NCBI GenBank assembly: GCA_947243795.1
Contig: OX365935.1
Coordinates: 248,001 to 312,000 of the forward strand
Length of the DNA: 64,000 nt
Direction of reading: 5' to 3'
DNA from: Saccharomyces uvarum
Taxonomy: Eukaryota > Ascomycota > Saccharomycetes > Saccharomycetales > Saccharomycetaceae
The first letter of the stretch is position 1. The number at the start of each line of letters is the position of its first letter. Shown here piece by piece: positions 28,066 to 37,413 of the stretch. Both the position numbers and the translations under genes were made by a program. The notes beneath the pieces are model-generated. The model saw only the letters and a program-made list of their open reading frames with translations. It did no database searches and had not been told where the DNA came from.

Positions 28066-28540
28066 TTGTTGTTTCTAAGTTTTACCATCAATTTATCAGC
28101 CTAGAGAACTATTAAATGGACCACCGATCTAAACAATTGGTAGCAGTATGTGAATGCCTCCCTAAATAGCAGTTATGCAGATCAAAGCTCTTAGTTAGCC
28201 TTATTTTGTACATTTTTCGGAAAAAAAAAAAGAGCGCTTTACAATTGAAGCTTCATTAATTGATATTCCATCGTTAAAACATACCTAAAAAGAGAAAATA
28301 ATTCATTAACCTATTTCCAGCCTTTTTTATAGCAAGCTTAAACTACAGGAAATATTTGCTTCTTCCTTTTTGGCAGCTTTAACCAATGACACTACAACTA
28401 AAATCCTGCTAGGAAAATAATAACAAGTTACTTTAGAACTGTATTAAAAAAATCTATATGCTATATTTAAAGTTGGAGAAGTATAAGTACTTGAATGCTT
28501 GAGAAAGCAGGCACTAACACTTAAATATATACCCCATTAC
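28066..28540. other. YOR097C - NUP1 intergenic
   Basis: A 475-base AT-rich spacer holding the YOR097C promoter and NUP1 3' end. I see no recognisable sites or RNA gene. Confidence 0.55.
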
Positions 28541-31500
28541 TTACCTCTTCGTATGCCTCATTCTTGCAATTTTTCTGTTCGTCATACCACCATTACCAAC
28601 AGGGTTCATGCCCATGTTCATGCCGGTATTAATGCCCATTTGATTTGGAGCCGTCTGTGGCTGTCCAAAGGAAGGTGCTCCACCTGAGCCTCCGAAAACG
28701 GATGATGGGTTAATTCCGTTTACATTAGAACCAGATGCAGAATTCCCACCAAATATATCACTTGGCTTTAAAGCACCTGCTGCACTATTAGTGGTGCCGC
28801 CATCAAATCCGCCAAAATGGATATTTGGAACTGTTGACGGTGTGAATGAATTATTTGTGTTAAAGGATGTATTCTGCGATTGTTGCGACAAGTTAGTATT
28901 AGATCCGCCAAACATGGTAGTAGCACTAGGATTGTTGTTCATATTAAAAACAGAACCTGATGTGGGGTTATTTCCAGTAAAGTTGAAACTGGAAGGCGCA
29001 TCGGTATTTTGTGCACCCATAGAAAGCGGTTTGTTAAAGAGACCAGTGTTATTTGATGGAGCGGCCGATGTGAAAGGGTTAGGGCCCGCTGTACTATTGC
29101 TACCAAAATTGAAAGAGGATTGATCTGAAGTCATACTATTTGCAGTATTTTCGGGTCTGGCCAAACTAAATCTTGAGCCTCCACCATTGGTATCACTATT
29201 ACCGTCGCTACTCTGAGCTCGTTTTCCTAAATTAAATCCACCCACTATGTTAGTACCTGAGGTACTGCTAATCGTATTAGTTGTGATGTTACCGGTATTT
29301 GGGGCATTGAAAGAAAATGATGTGGAACTTGGGGCGGCGTTGGTAGCTTCGGTATTGGCAGTGCCGAACGAAAATGCAGATTTAGATGTTGTGTTATTAG
29401 AACCAATTGGCTTACCCATAGTGGAAACTGGTGTTGTGGAAGCCGAGCGTTTGAATAAAGGAGTTGGGGTTGCTGAGTTTTCCTTTTTATCATCAAACTT
29501 TGAAAAGGAAAATCCACCGGATGTCTTATCAGTACTTCCCGCTGTCATAACTGCAGAAGGCACAATTGGCTTGGGAACTCCAAAGCTGAAAGACGGCTTT
29601 GTATTATTGTCTGCGATGGGATTCGTTGCTGGCGCACCAAATGTAAAAGAGGGTGCACCCTTAGTATCTGTCTTTTCAATAGAAGGTTTTGTAAAAGTAA
29701 ATGAAGACTTAGAATCCGCTGGTTCCTTTGCCGCGTCTGGCTTACCAAATGAAAACAATGACTTCTGTTGTGAGGGGTTCGAAGATGCTCCAAAAGCGAA
29801 CGAGGGCATTTTAGAATCGGAGGCGACAGATGAATTTTCTTGGGCAGTTTTAGAAAAAGAAAATGTGGGTTTTGAAGTGGTATCATCCGGTAATGCTTGG
29901 ATGTCAGCAGGCTTGCCGCCAAATGAAAATAATGGCTTATCTGCGGAATTCGAAGTTGAATCACTTTCCGGTTGCTTTGCTGATTTACTAAAAGAAAATG
30001 CAGGCTTGGCACTTGCTTCAGAAGAATTTTCACTTATGGATTGACCAAATGTAAAATTAGGCTTTCCAGAAGCAGAAGTGAGAGTTTCTGATGATTTAGC
30101 TTCCGGTCCTTTGGCAACCACCGGTTTGCCAAATGTAAATGCAATTGGGGATTTAGTCTGGTCATTTTCATCGGGCTTTTTACCGAATGCAAATGACGGT
30201 CCACTTTCCACTTGCTTATTGCTTGAACCAAAAGCGAAGCTTGGGTTTTCCGACGTACTGTTTTTTTGCTCCACTTTGTTAGCTTCTCCTTTGTAATCAA
30301 GACTAAACAATGATTTAGCGTTCACAGGTTCACTAGTTTGAGTACGTCTTTTTCTTTTGGGTTCATTAGCATCACCATCATCATCATCATCATCGCCATC
30401 TTGTTCATCATTTTTTTCATGTTTACCAAAAGAAAATGCCGCAGCAGTTGATTTTGGAATGGTGTCTGAGAGAGCTCCTGGCTTAGAGAAAGAAAATGCA
30501 GGTGCCTGTGGTTTCATGGGCATTTCTTCTCTCTCAGTAACTTTTCCAAACGAGAAAGGTTTTTTAATTGAAGAAGCTGCATCTGGTTTGCCACCAAAAT
30601 TGAATAAAGGAGAGGAGGAGGCAGATTGTTCAGTTATTTTAGGTTCATTGGTCTTCTGCCCAATATTGAATGATAGCTTGGGGATCTCTGCAATATTGGC
30701 TGGTTTACCGATGTCTGATCGAGCTGAATTCAATTTGACGACTGTGTCTGTAGAACCGTTTGCTACAGGGGAGGTTTTCTTCGATGGAGTTTCATTGTCT
30801 TTGATAAAGTCAAAACCAATAGTGGGCAAGACAATGCTTTCTTTGTCCTTTTTGGATTCGGCAATCTTCTTTAGTGTAGGCGTGTCAAGTGGCTTTATAG
30901 TAACAGCAGAATCCTTCGGCACTGTGGCATGTTTTGTAACTATAGAAGTAGAACCATTCAAAAGTAAATCTTTTTGAGAGTTCGACAGCCTACTAGAGTT
31001 GATATCCGATCGTAGGTCTTCAAAATTACTTGCTGATATGGAATTTTCGGCCAAATTGCCATTTACATCATTATTCTTGTTATCATTGTTACTCGTCTCA
31101 GTTTTATTCTCACCTGTAGAGGTAGTGATAATATTTTTGTTATTCTGTTGTTTTTGCATAGTGTCATATTCCGATAAATCATATTCAAAGTCAGCTGACC
31201 ATACAATACCTTTCGAGTGGCTTTGGAACTTCTCTCTATTAGCCTTGTTTTTCAAAGATCTTAGCACAGGCAGTTTAATACCTGTATTGTCACCTCCTTC
31301 CCCTGTGTAAGCCGCCTTCTTGATTGGGGAAGGTGTAGTCGATGTACGTATGTATGACTCTTTATCATCTGCTTTCTCCTGAGGATCTAAGAACATCGAA
31401 GATGAAACGGAAGGCACTCTAGAGGCTTGTAATAATCTATGATCACGCATATTCCTAAGCTTCTGCTTTTCCCTTAACAGCCTCAATCTCTGTATGGGCA

Positions 31501-31810
31501 AGATGGGTAGAACTGGTGGTCTCTCTGTACCCTCAGCTCCGTATATTATAATTGGTACACTACTATTGTCCTGAACAATGCGATCATTGTGTTGTGATGT
31601 ACCGGCCATCCTTTTTCTCTTTTTAACATGCAATGTACTCTCTGGATCAGAATCATCAAGATGATTTGTGTATGCAATGTCTGAATTGAAAGATTTCTTA
31701 TTCGATAACCGCTTTTTATTCGAGTTCAAAAATAATGATTTAATAGTGGAAGAAAAAGATCTCTTTCCTTCCCGTGGAGAAGACATGACAGAAGAGGTGC
31801 TCGCAGTCAT
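28541..31810 (-). CDS. NUP1: Nup1, FxFG nucleoporin of the nuclear basket
   Basis: A 1089-residue nuclear-basket nucleoporin (S. cerevisiae 1076). The basic N-terminal region (1-60) is the membrane-binding and localisation part in the family. About residues 390-1050 are disordered with many FSFG, FTFG and FAFG repeats that bind karyopherins. The C-terminus is Asn/Gly-rich and ends in the basic NRKIARMRHTKR, part of the importin-binding end. An acidic DDDDDD run lies near 480. It is divergent from KTR1 with a compact regulatory cluster between them. Confidence 0.96.
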   Translation of the reverse strand: MTASTSSVMSSPREGKRSFSSTIKSLFLNSNKKRLSNKKSFNSDIAYTNHLDDSDPESTLHVKKRKRMAGTSQHNDRIVQDNSSVPIIIYGAEGTERPPVLPILPIQRLRLLREKQKLRNMRDHRLLQASRVPSVSSSMFLDPQEKADDKESYIRTSTTPSPIKKAAYTGEGGDNTGIKLPVLRSLKNKANREKFQSHSKGIVWSADFEYDLSEYDTMQKQQNNKNIITTSTGENKTETSNNDNKNNDVNGNLAENSISASNFEDLRSDINSSRLSNSQKDLLLNGSTSIVTKHATVPKDSAVTIKPLDTPTLKKIAESKKDKESIVLPTIGFDFIKDNETPSKKTSPVANGSTDTVVKLNSARSDIGKPANIAEIPKLSFNIGQKTNEPKITEQSASSSPLFNFGGKPDAASSIKKPFSFGKVTEREEMPMKPQAPAFSFSKPGALSDTIPKSTAAAFSFGKHEKNDEQDGDDDDDDGDANEPKRKRRTQTSEPVNAKSLFSLDYKGEANKVEQKNSTSENPSFAFGSSNKQVESGPSFAFGKKPDENDQTKSPIAFTFGKPVVAKGPEAKSSETLTSASGKPNFTFGQSISENSSEASAKPAFSFSKSAKQPESDSTSNSADKPLFSFGGKPADIQALPDDTTSKPTFSFSKTAQENSSVASDSKMPSFAFGASSNPSQQKSLFSFGKPDAAKEPADSKSSFTFTKPSIEKTDTKGAPSFTFGAPATNPIADNNTKPSFSFGVPKPIVPSAVMTAGSTDKTSGGFSFSKFDDKKENSATPTPLFKRSASTTPVSTMGKPIGSNNTTSKSAFSFGTANTEATNAAPSSTSFSFNAPNTGNITTNTISSTSGTNIVGGFNLGKRAQSSDGNSDTNGGGSRFSLARPENTANSMTSDQSSFNFGSNSTAGPNPFTSAAPSNNTGLFNKPLSMGAQNTDAPSSFNFTGNNPTSGSVFNMNNNPSATTMFGGSNTNLSQQSQNTSFNTNNSFTPSTVPNIHFGGFDGGTTNSAAGALKPSDIFGGNSASGSNVNGINPSSVFGGSGGAPSFGQPQTAPNQMGINTGMNMGMNPVGNGGMTNRKIARMRHTKR

Positions 31811-32002
31811 GGATGGCTAAACCGAAAGAAAGTTACAGTTGCTTCTTCGTCTTTTCTACTTTTCTAGATAATTATCCTGTGGTGATTCTCTCCGTTGAGG
31901 TCAATCCTTACCAAGTTCCTCATCACTTTCATTTTTTACATATATATACAAACAACATGGAAAAATTGACAAAAAAACCTTGAAAAATGGGGTCTTTTGA
32001 AG

Positions 32003-32016
32003 ATCACTACTCACGA
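32003..32016 (+). promoter_or_regulatory. Abf1 site
   Basis: ATCACTACTCACGA fits RTCAYTNNNNACGW at every fixed position, nine bases from the first CACGTG box. Confidence 0.55.
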
Positions 32017-32024
32017 ATTACTGA

Positions 32025-32031
32025 TCACGTG
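32025..32031 (+). promoter_or_regulatory. Cbf1-type E-box TCACGTG (first)
   Basis: TCACGTG, the preferred Cbf1 site form, seven bases left of the Tbf1-like block. Confidence 0.5.
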
Positions 32032-32037
32032 CAAACC

Positions 32038-32084
32038 AACCCTAAAGTAAAAGTTAGGGCGTGTATATTTAGGGTAAGGGTTAG
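32038..32084. promoter_or_regulatory. Tbf1-like TTAGGG cluster
   Basis: AACCCTAA (32038-32045), TTAGGG (32054-32059), TTAGGG (32069-32074) and AGGGTTAG (32077-32084). These are interstitial telomere-like words of the kind bound by Tbf1, a general promoter factor in budding yeasts. Confidence 0.5.
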
Positions 32085-32093
32085 TACTTGTGT

Positions 32094-32103
32094 GTCACGT
32101 GAC
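32094..32103. promoter_or_regulatory. Cbf1-type E-box, palindrome GTCACGTGAC (second)
   Basis: A perfect 10-base palindrome around CACGTG, on the KTR1 side of the Tbf1-like block. Confidence 0.55.
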
Positions 32104-32471
32104 TTTTTCTTGTCTGGGCGTTTTCTTTGCGCAACGTAAATCTTCTCGTACAAGTGGATATACGCATCATAAACCTGAAAAAAACAAAAAAACCGTACAA
32201 GTCCAAGTCGCCCTTGTAAACGAGTACCGCACACGTACGCCTCAAAAATTCCTGTGAAATTTCAGTCAAAGGTCCATCACAGGTGCCTTCTTGTTCTTTT
32301 TGCTGTTACTTAGTATATTACGGTAGCCTATTGTGTGTTTCCCAATCGATTTTACCTTCCACTGAAGTTACTCTTTTTTCTCGAGAGCAGTTCAGACAAA
32401 TTTAATATCATTTAGCAGTCAAACTAAAAAGCACTTAATCAGAAGGGTTTTTTTAAGGGACAAGGTCAAGA

Positions 32472-33653
32472 ATGGCGAAAATTATGATCCCTGCTAGCAA
32501 GCAGCCTTTGTACAAGAAACTAGGTCTTCTTTTAATCGCCGTGTTTACTGTTTACGTGTTTTACCATGGCGCCCAATACGGCATTGGTTCTACACCAACA
32601 CCAAAGTACAGTAACGTTGTATCATCGGACACGGGCTTCAAATACTCCAAAGTAGAAACACCTAAATACACAGGTGCTCGTGAAAAGGCAACTTTTGTCA
32701 CTTTGGTGCGTAATAGAGACCTTTATTCATTGGCCGAATCCATCAAATCTGTTGAGGATAGGTTCAACTCCAAGTTCAATTACGATTGGGTATTTTTGAA
32801 TGATGAAGAGTTCACTGAAGAATTCAAAAATGTTACCACTGCTTTGGTTAGTGGTACAACTAAATACGGTGTTATCCCACACGAGCACTGGTCTTTCCCA
32901 GAATGGATTGATGAAACAAAAGCTGCTCAAGTTAGAAAGGAAATGGGTGAAAAAAGAATTATCTACGGTGATTCTATCTCTTACAGACACATGTGTCGTT
33001 TTGAATCTGGGTTCTTTTACAGACACCCTTTATTGAATGACTATGATTGGTATTGGCGTGTGGAACCTGATATCAAGCTGCAGTGTGATATCAATTACGA
33101 TGTTTTCAAATTCATGAGGGAAAATAACAAGAAATACGCCTTTGCCATTTCCATTAAAGAGTATGAAGCTACTATACCTACTCTATGGGAAACAACCCGC
33201 AAGTTTATGGAGGCAAATCCAGGGCTTATACATAAAAACAATATGTTAGACTTTGTCAGCGACGATGAGGGTCTTTCTTATAATTTATGTCATTTTTGGT
33301 CCAATTTTGAGATTGCCTCATTAAATTTATGGAGGTCACCAGAATATTCCGCATACTTTGAATATTTGGATAAGGCAGGCGGATTTTTCTATGAAAGATG
33401 GGGTGATGCTCCAGTGCATTCTATCGGTGCTTCATTGTTCCTAGATCGGTCTGAAATCCATCATTTTGGTGATATTGGTTATTACCATGTTCCGTTCTAC
33501 TCTTGTCCAATAGACACAGGTCTTAGATTGGCCAACAAATGTAATTGTGATCCAAAATCCGATTTCACATGGCACAGTTACTCCTGCACGAATAAGTTCT
33601 ACACCATAAACAAGCTGCAAAAGCCTGCAGGTTGGCAAAACCATGTTGGTTAG
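32472..33653 (+). CDS. KTR1: Ktr1, Golgi alpha-1,2-mannosyltransferase
   Basis: A 393-residue type II Golgi membrane enzyme of the KRE2/MNT1 (GT15) family, same length as S. cerevisiae Ktr1. It adds alpha-1,2-mannose to O- and N-linked glycans. A short cytosolic tail (1-16) and signal anchor (about 17-34) lead to the lumenal catalytic domain (about 60-393), with DWYWRVEPDIKL, LCHFWSNFEIASL (probably carrying the catalytic Glu) and DAPVHSIGASLFL. Several lumenal Cys are present near the C-terminus. It is convergent with CRC1, 234 bases between stops. Confidence 0.97.
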   Translation: MAKIMIPASKQPLYKKLGLLLIAVFTVYVFYHGAQYGIGSTPTPKYSNVVSSDTGFKYSKVETPKYTGAREKATFVTLVRNRDLYSLAESIKSVEDRFNSKFNYDWVFLNDEEFTEEFKNVTTALVSGTTKYGVIPHEHWSFPEWIDETKAAQVRKEMGEKRIIYGDSISYRHMCRFESGFFYRHPLLNDYDWYWRVEPDIKLQCDINYDVFKFMRENNKKYAFAISIKEYEATIPTLWETTRKFMEANPGLIHKNNMLDFVSDDEGLSYNLCHFWSNFEIASLNLWRSPEYSAYFEYLDKAGGFFYERWGDAPVHSIGASLFLDRSEIHHFGDIGYYHVPFYSCPIDTGLRLANKCNCDPKSDFTWHSYSCTNKFYTINKLQKPAGWQNHVG

Positions 33654-33887
33654 TTGTATTTCAACTGACCGATGTTGTCCTTTGTAGTTTTCACTTTTTT
33701 TTAGAATATTTACGAGAACAAAATAAATTATAACTCTTTTTTATCTTGCTTCAAACATTAAATTTTAGTGGACCATTCTTCCATGGAATGGACCGAAGTT
33801 TAAAATTATGTAATAAATAAGCGTCCACACGCAATTGCAAAGAATATTAAAATACAAAATCATGGCACGTTACACACAGAAACAAAA

Positions 33888-34871
33888 TCATATACCGTAT
33901 TTCTTAAATAAAGAATGCGTCAACTCTACACCCAAAAACGTAGCCGCGTTAGCAGGGAAAGATCTCAATAATGCAGGACCTAAACCAGGGAAGAACCCCT
34001 TAATACCTCCCCTTTGTAGGTAAATTTCCTTTGTCGCCGAGATCATATTTTGCTTCGTAGAGGAAGCCTGCAGTTTCGTCTTGATGGTATCTATGGGGAA
34101 AACAGCTAGCCACATCGACATACCAGCAATACCGCCGGCAAGACAAACATTCATGATATTGACTGGCTGGTCTTCGCCCGCACTTGGGTGGGGTTCCCTA
34201 TTATTTAGATAGTTTTTAGAAATTTCATAAGATGCAAAATATAGTGCCGAACCGGGCCCATCTCTTGCTAGGGTAGCCAACGAACCTTTGAACAAAGAGG
34301 AGATTCCGCCTTCCTTAACGATAGTCTTTGCAGCTTGAATGAAGGAGCCTTTGGAAGAGGTTTGCAAGACGACTTTAACTCTTTCTGTGGGGGCAGTCAC
34401 CAGCGTGGTGGGGATGGCGCTGATGAAGCCTGCCGCGGCCATCTGCCCCATCGTCAACTCATTGGTGCCCGTACTCTTGTTATTATAAGTGACCAGTTTC
34501 TTACCCACATCATAACCCCAGAAAGAAACGGCAAATATGGGGGTGACACCCAATAAGGGCGGAATGACACCTTTGTAGAACCCTTTTATAGAGTTAGTGA
34601 ACATAGAACCATTCACCTGAGTTCTGGCTTCTTTTAAGATGTTCGAGACCGCGTGCATCGCGGAATTCGCCTGGCCATTTTGACATCTCACTTTGATCAA
34701 ATCAAACGGATGCCCTGTAAACACTGCGCATACACCGCCGACACCACCAGCCACGAAAGATTTAAGATTTTCACGTACTGGATTTGATTTTATAGGTGGG
34801 GGAGACATCTTTAAGCTGCCGCTTTCCTCTTTGAGCAGTGAAGATTCTGATAATGAAGTGTCGGAGGACAT
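33888..34871 (-). CDS. CRC1: Crc1, mitochondrial carnitine carrier
   Basis: A 327-residue mitochondrial carrier, length as in S. cerevisiae, exchanging carnitine and acetylcarnitine across the inner membrane. Three carrier repeats show the signature P-x-[DE]-x-x-[KR]: HPFDLIKVRCQ, APTERVKVVLQ and FPIDTIKTKLQ. The start MSSDTSLSES is chosen by match; the frame continues 12 codons upstream but starts at TTG. The gene shares a 954-base divergent promoter with RAS1, which has a near-CSRE on the CRC1 side. Confidence 0.97.
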   Translation of the reverse strand: MSSDTSLSESSLLKEESGSLKMSPPPIKSNPVRENLKSFVAGGVGGVCAVFTGHPFDLIKVRCQNGQANSAMHAVSNILKEARTQVNGSMFTNSIKGFYKGVIPPLLGVTPIFAVSFWGYDVGKKLVTYNNKSTGTNELTMGQMAAAGFISAIPTTLVTAPTERVKVVLQTSSKGSFIQAAKTIVKEGGISSLFKGSLATLARDGPGSALYFASYEISKNYLNNREPHPSAGEDQPVNIMNVCLAGGIAGMSMWLAVFPIDTIKTKLQASSTKQNMISATKEIYLQRGGIKGFFPGLGPALLRSFPANAATFLGVELTHSLFKKYGI

Positions 34872-35066
34872 TAGTGACACGATTGAGCAGGGGATAATAA
34901 CAAACAAAGCTATACAACCGTTTAAAAATCAAGCAAAAAGGGATAAAAACAAGCTCAAGATCAAGTATTGCATATCTAGCAGCATAGATATCTGTCTATA
35001 TATGCAGTTCAACTGCATATATCTCGAGTAAAGGAAACATACCATCATGCATCTTTACTTAACTCT

Positions 35067-35077
35067 CCATTCGTCCA
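35067..35077 (+). promoter_or_regulatory. near-CSRE upstream of CRC1
   Basis: CCATTCGTCCA matches the CSRE CCRTYCRTCCG at 10 of 11 positions, about 195 bases upstream of CRC1. Induction of the carnitine shuttle on non-fermentable carbon is known; direct use of this site is inferred. Confidence 0.4.
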
Positions 35078-35357
35078 GCCGCTCAGTGCCAGCGGAGATA
35101 ACCAGTCACGCCGCATGCCTGGGTGTAGATAAATAGCCGCCCAAGTTACTTATATATAAAGGCAGTATACGGGTGTTACACACTATGGCCGACGTGTTTA
35201 GCCGAAGCGACCAGCGAATGGCTTCTCAGTACATCCTTGCCGTTCCCCATTATAAGAGGTGTGTTGGCCATGAAATGGCGCTATAATGGCGGTCTTTCTT
35301 TTTAGGGCCACTCCCTCACCTTCGCTGACTTAAAAGTGCGATACACTACCAAACGGG

Positions 35358-35368
35358 AGGGGAAGGGG
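35358..35368 (+). promoter_or_regulatory. paired AGGGG stress elements
   Basis: AGGGG at 35358-35362 and again at 35364-35368, within a GGGAGGGGAAGGGGGG stretch. This is the Msn2/4 core; the same G-rich string could also fit Mig1 or Adr1 type factors. Confidence 0.35.
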
Positions 35369-35579
35369 GGCGCATGGTACCCGCACTGAACGTTTTAGGC
35401 AGGTCCCTCGGAGAGCGCTCCCCTTTCGAGTGACAAGGTTCCGGACCGCTACCCTGGCGGAAAGGAGCGGCGGGGCAATCCGCATTGGCACATTACTAGT
35501 TGCGGAAAATGCACCAAGAAAAAAGAAAACAAAAATTATTTATCCCAGGTCTATCCGGGACGATTGGCGACAACTTTTC

Positions 35580-35589
35580 AGCTCATCGC
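35580..35589 (-). promoter_or_regulatory. PAC element of RAS1
   Basis: AGCTCATCGC is the exact reverse complement of PAC GCGATGAGCT, 236 bases upstream of the RAS1 start. A weak RRPE-like AAAAATTATT lies about 45 bases upstream of it. Confidence 0.5.
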
Positions 35590-35801
35590 AATCATTTGGA
35601 AATTCATGTCTTTTTCCTGATTTTTTCTTTTCTTTTTCACATCGTATGGCTTGTTTCGTTTCTTTTCGTGTGGTGGTTGATTTCTTGTGCTTGTATATCA
35701 TCAATTATTGTCTGTATTGTTTTTTCTTGTAATATGTATATAACTATATAGTTAGCTCCGATTGTGTTCCTTTAAGATAGCAACGAAACAAACAACTCAG
35801 A

Positions 35802-35812
35802 CCCCCCCCCCC
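35802..35812 (+). repeat. C11 homopolymer in the RAS1 leader
   Basis: Eleven C bases followed by five T, ending 13 bases before the RAS1 ATG. Such a C run in a yeast 5' leader is unusual and prone to length change. Confidence 0.75.
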
Positions 35813-35825
35813 TTTTTAACCCAGT

Positions 35826-36776
35826 ATGCCGGCAAACAAATCAACCATAAGAGAATATAAGTTAGTGGTCGTTGGTGGAGGTGGCGTTGGTAAATCCGCT
35901 TTGACCATTCAATTGATTCAGTCGTACTTCGTGGACGAGTATGACCCAACGATCGAAGACTCTTACAGAAAACAAGTTGTCATCGACGACAAGGTGTCCA
36001 TCTTGGATATTTTGGATACTGCTGGCCAAGAAGAGTACTCGGCCATGAGAGAACAGTACATGAGAACCGGTGAAGGTTTCTTGTTGGTCTACTCCGTGAC
36101 TTCTAGAAATTCCTTTGATGAGTTGTTGTCTTACTACCAGCAAATTCAAAGGGTCAAGGATTCCGACTACATCCCTGTGGTCGTGGTTGGTAACAAGCTG
36201 GACCTTGAGAATGAAAGACAAGTTTCTTACGAAGACGGGTTACGCTTGGCTAAACAATTGAACGCACCTTTCCTTGAAACTTCTGCCAAACAAGCCATTA
36301 ATGTAGACGAGGCATTCTACGGCCTTATTCGTTTGGTAAGGGACGATGGTGGGAAATACAATAGCACGAATAGCCAACCGGATAGTTCTGCTAATGTGAA
36401 TGGTGCGGGAAATCCAAATGCTACCACATCTCAAACCCCAAATGGAAGCAACATTAATCGCGGAACTTATGGTGGCCCGGATAGTTCGTTGTCATATGGT
36501 GACACCAACTCTAGTCCAAAGACAAATCCTGACCACAATGCAGAGACCTCTAGAAGAGCTGATGAAAACAAATATTCTAACCACAACAATAACAATAATA
36601 ATGATGACAATGATAATTATGATGCAAGTAACGGCGATGAGAGTAGAAATGGAAATAATGGTGGTAATGGTGATAATGCGCCAAAGGCAAGAACAAAACA
36701 ATCTACTGTACCACAGAAAAACGCAGGTTCAGCCACGAAAAAGGAATCCAGTGGTGGTTGTTGTGTAGTTTGTTAA
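35826..36776 (+). CDS. RAS1: Ras1, small GTPase activating adenylate cyclase
   Basis: A 316-residue Ras protein (S. cerevisiae 309). P-loop GGGGVGKS (17-24; Gly19 equals mammalian Gly12), DTAGQE (64-69), NKLD (123-126) and SAK follow in order. The long hypervariable region (about 180-305) is Asn- and Ser-rich with an Asn run (about 255-261). The end CCVVC gives a CaaX box (Cys313) with a preceding palmitoylation Cys312. It activates Cyr1 adenylate cyclase at the plasma membrane; RAS2 is the duplicate. The promoter has a PAC element. Confidence 0.98.
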   Translation: MPANKSTIREYKLVVVGGGGVGKSALTIQLIQSYFVDEYDPTIEDSYRKQVVIDDKVSILDILDTAGQEEYSAMREQYMRTGEGFLLVYSVTSRNSFDELLSYYQQIQRVKDSDYIPVVVVGNKLDLENERQVSYEDGLRLAKQLNAPFLETSAKQAINVDEAFYGLIRLVRDDGGKYNSTNSQPDSSANVNGAGNPNATTSQTPNGSNINRGTYGGPDSSLSYGDTNSSPKTNPDHNAETSRRADENKYSNHNNNNNNDDNDNYDASNGDESRNGNNGGNGDNAPKARTKQSTVPQKNAGSATKKESSGGCCVVC

Positions 36777-37035
36777 GCCCCCATTCCCATTCCCATTGTT
36801 TTTGTATAATGTGATCTAAATCCAACCTTACTTTTCCGGCTACTTGCCTACATATTTTTATGCGATGTACCACGAAACGGATGTTTTACTTACTGTCTTG
36901 CCGCTATTTATTCGAGTAGTACTTCGGTATTTTTTGTAAACTCTTTATAACTGTACACTTGTAATATTTTCCTTTATGTTCATACAAAGTATATATATTA
37001 TACACATACACGTACGCACGCACGCGAACCCTTTC

Positions 37036-37413
37036 TTAATTTATAAAATGTAAACAAACGAAATGTAAGATCAAACTAGCAACAATGAACTCAGCAAATG
37101 CTCTGTTTTTTGAAATCCCTGGAAAACTATCACATATTTGTAACCTCAAACTCACCAATAATACAAACTGTCCCACACAGATAATGAAACCTGATAAAAA
37201 TGCGTTGAAGGGGAAATTGTCACGAATTAAAACAATGAATGCAAACTGGATTAGTCCTAGCAAGACCAAAAAGAAACAAAATGTATCAATTAATTTTAAT
37301 TTAGGATTTTTTTCAATCTGGGCAAAGTATGCCTTTTTGGAAGCCTTGAATGCTTCTTGAAAATCTGTTATGACCGCAGATGATGTAGTGCTTGCTTTCA
37401 ATGTCTTGACCAT
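37036..37413 (-). CDS. OST2: Ost2, DAD1-type oligosaccharyltransferase subunit
   Basis: A 125-residue essential ER membrane subunit of oligosaccharyltransferase, homologue of human DAD1 (S. cerevisiae 130; the N-terminal tail is five residues shorter here). Three hydrophobic spans lie at about 41-63, 69-90 and 104-122. The conserved NFPFNAFLSGFI and the end FAEFIVASLILHFVCLHFIN carry family identity. It is convergent with RAS1 and divergent from PIN2. Confidence 0.96.
   Translation of the reverse strand: MVKTLKASTTSSAVITDFQEAFKASKKAYFAQIEKNPKLKLIDTFCFFLVLLGLIQFAFIVLIRDNFPFNAFLSGFIICVGQFVLLVSLRLQICDSFPGISKNRAFAEFIVASLILHFVCLHFIN

Larger units (their letters stand above)
31811..32471. other. 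NUP1 - KTR1 divergent promoter
   Basis: A 661-base shared promoter. Between 32003 and 32103 it packs an Abf1 match, two TCACGTG boxes and several TTAGGG/AACCCTAA words. The rest is AT-rich with no gene. Confidence 0.6.
34872..35825. other. CRC1 - RAS1 divergent promoter
   Basis: A 954-base shared promoter. CRC1 side: near-CSRE at 35067-35077. Middle: two AGGGG stress elements at 35358-35368. RAS1 side: exact PAC at 35580-35589 and a C11 run ending 13 bases before the RAS1 ATG. An open frame at 35430-35732 has no family resemblance. Confidence 0.6.

Noticed and set aside
29247-30044. 265-codon plus-strand frame opposite NUP1
   Set aside because: Antisense of FxFG repeats gives a repetitive string; not a gene.
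35355-35370. G-rich GGGAGGGGAAGGGGGG as a quadruplex
   Set aside because: Only three separable G-runs, so it does not meet a four-run quadruplex.
35430-35732. 100-codon frame in the RAS1 promoter
   Set aside because: Covers the PAC element and T-rich promoter; no motif, ends in a Phe/Leu/Cys-rich string from T runs.
37085-37360. 91-codon plus-strand frame opposite OST2
   Set aside because: Lies wholly across OST2 in the place of a dubious S. cerevisiae frame (YOR102W).
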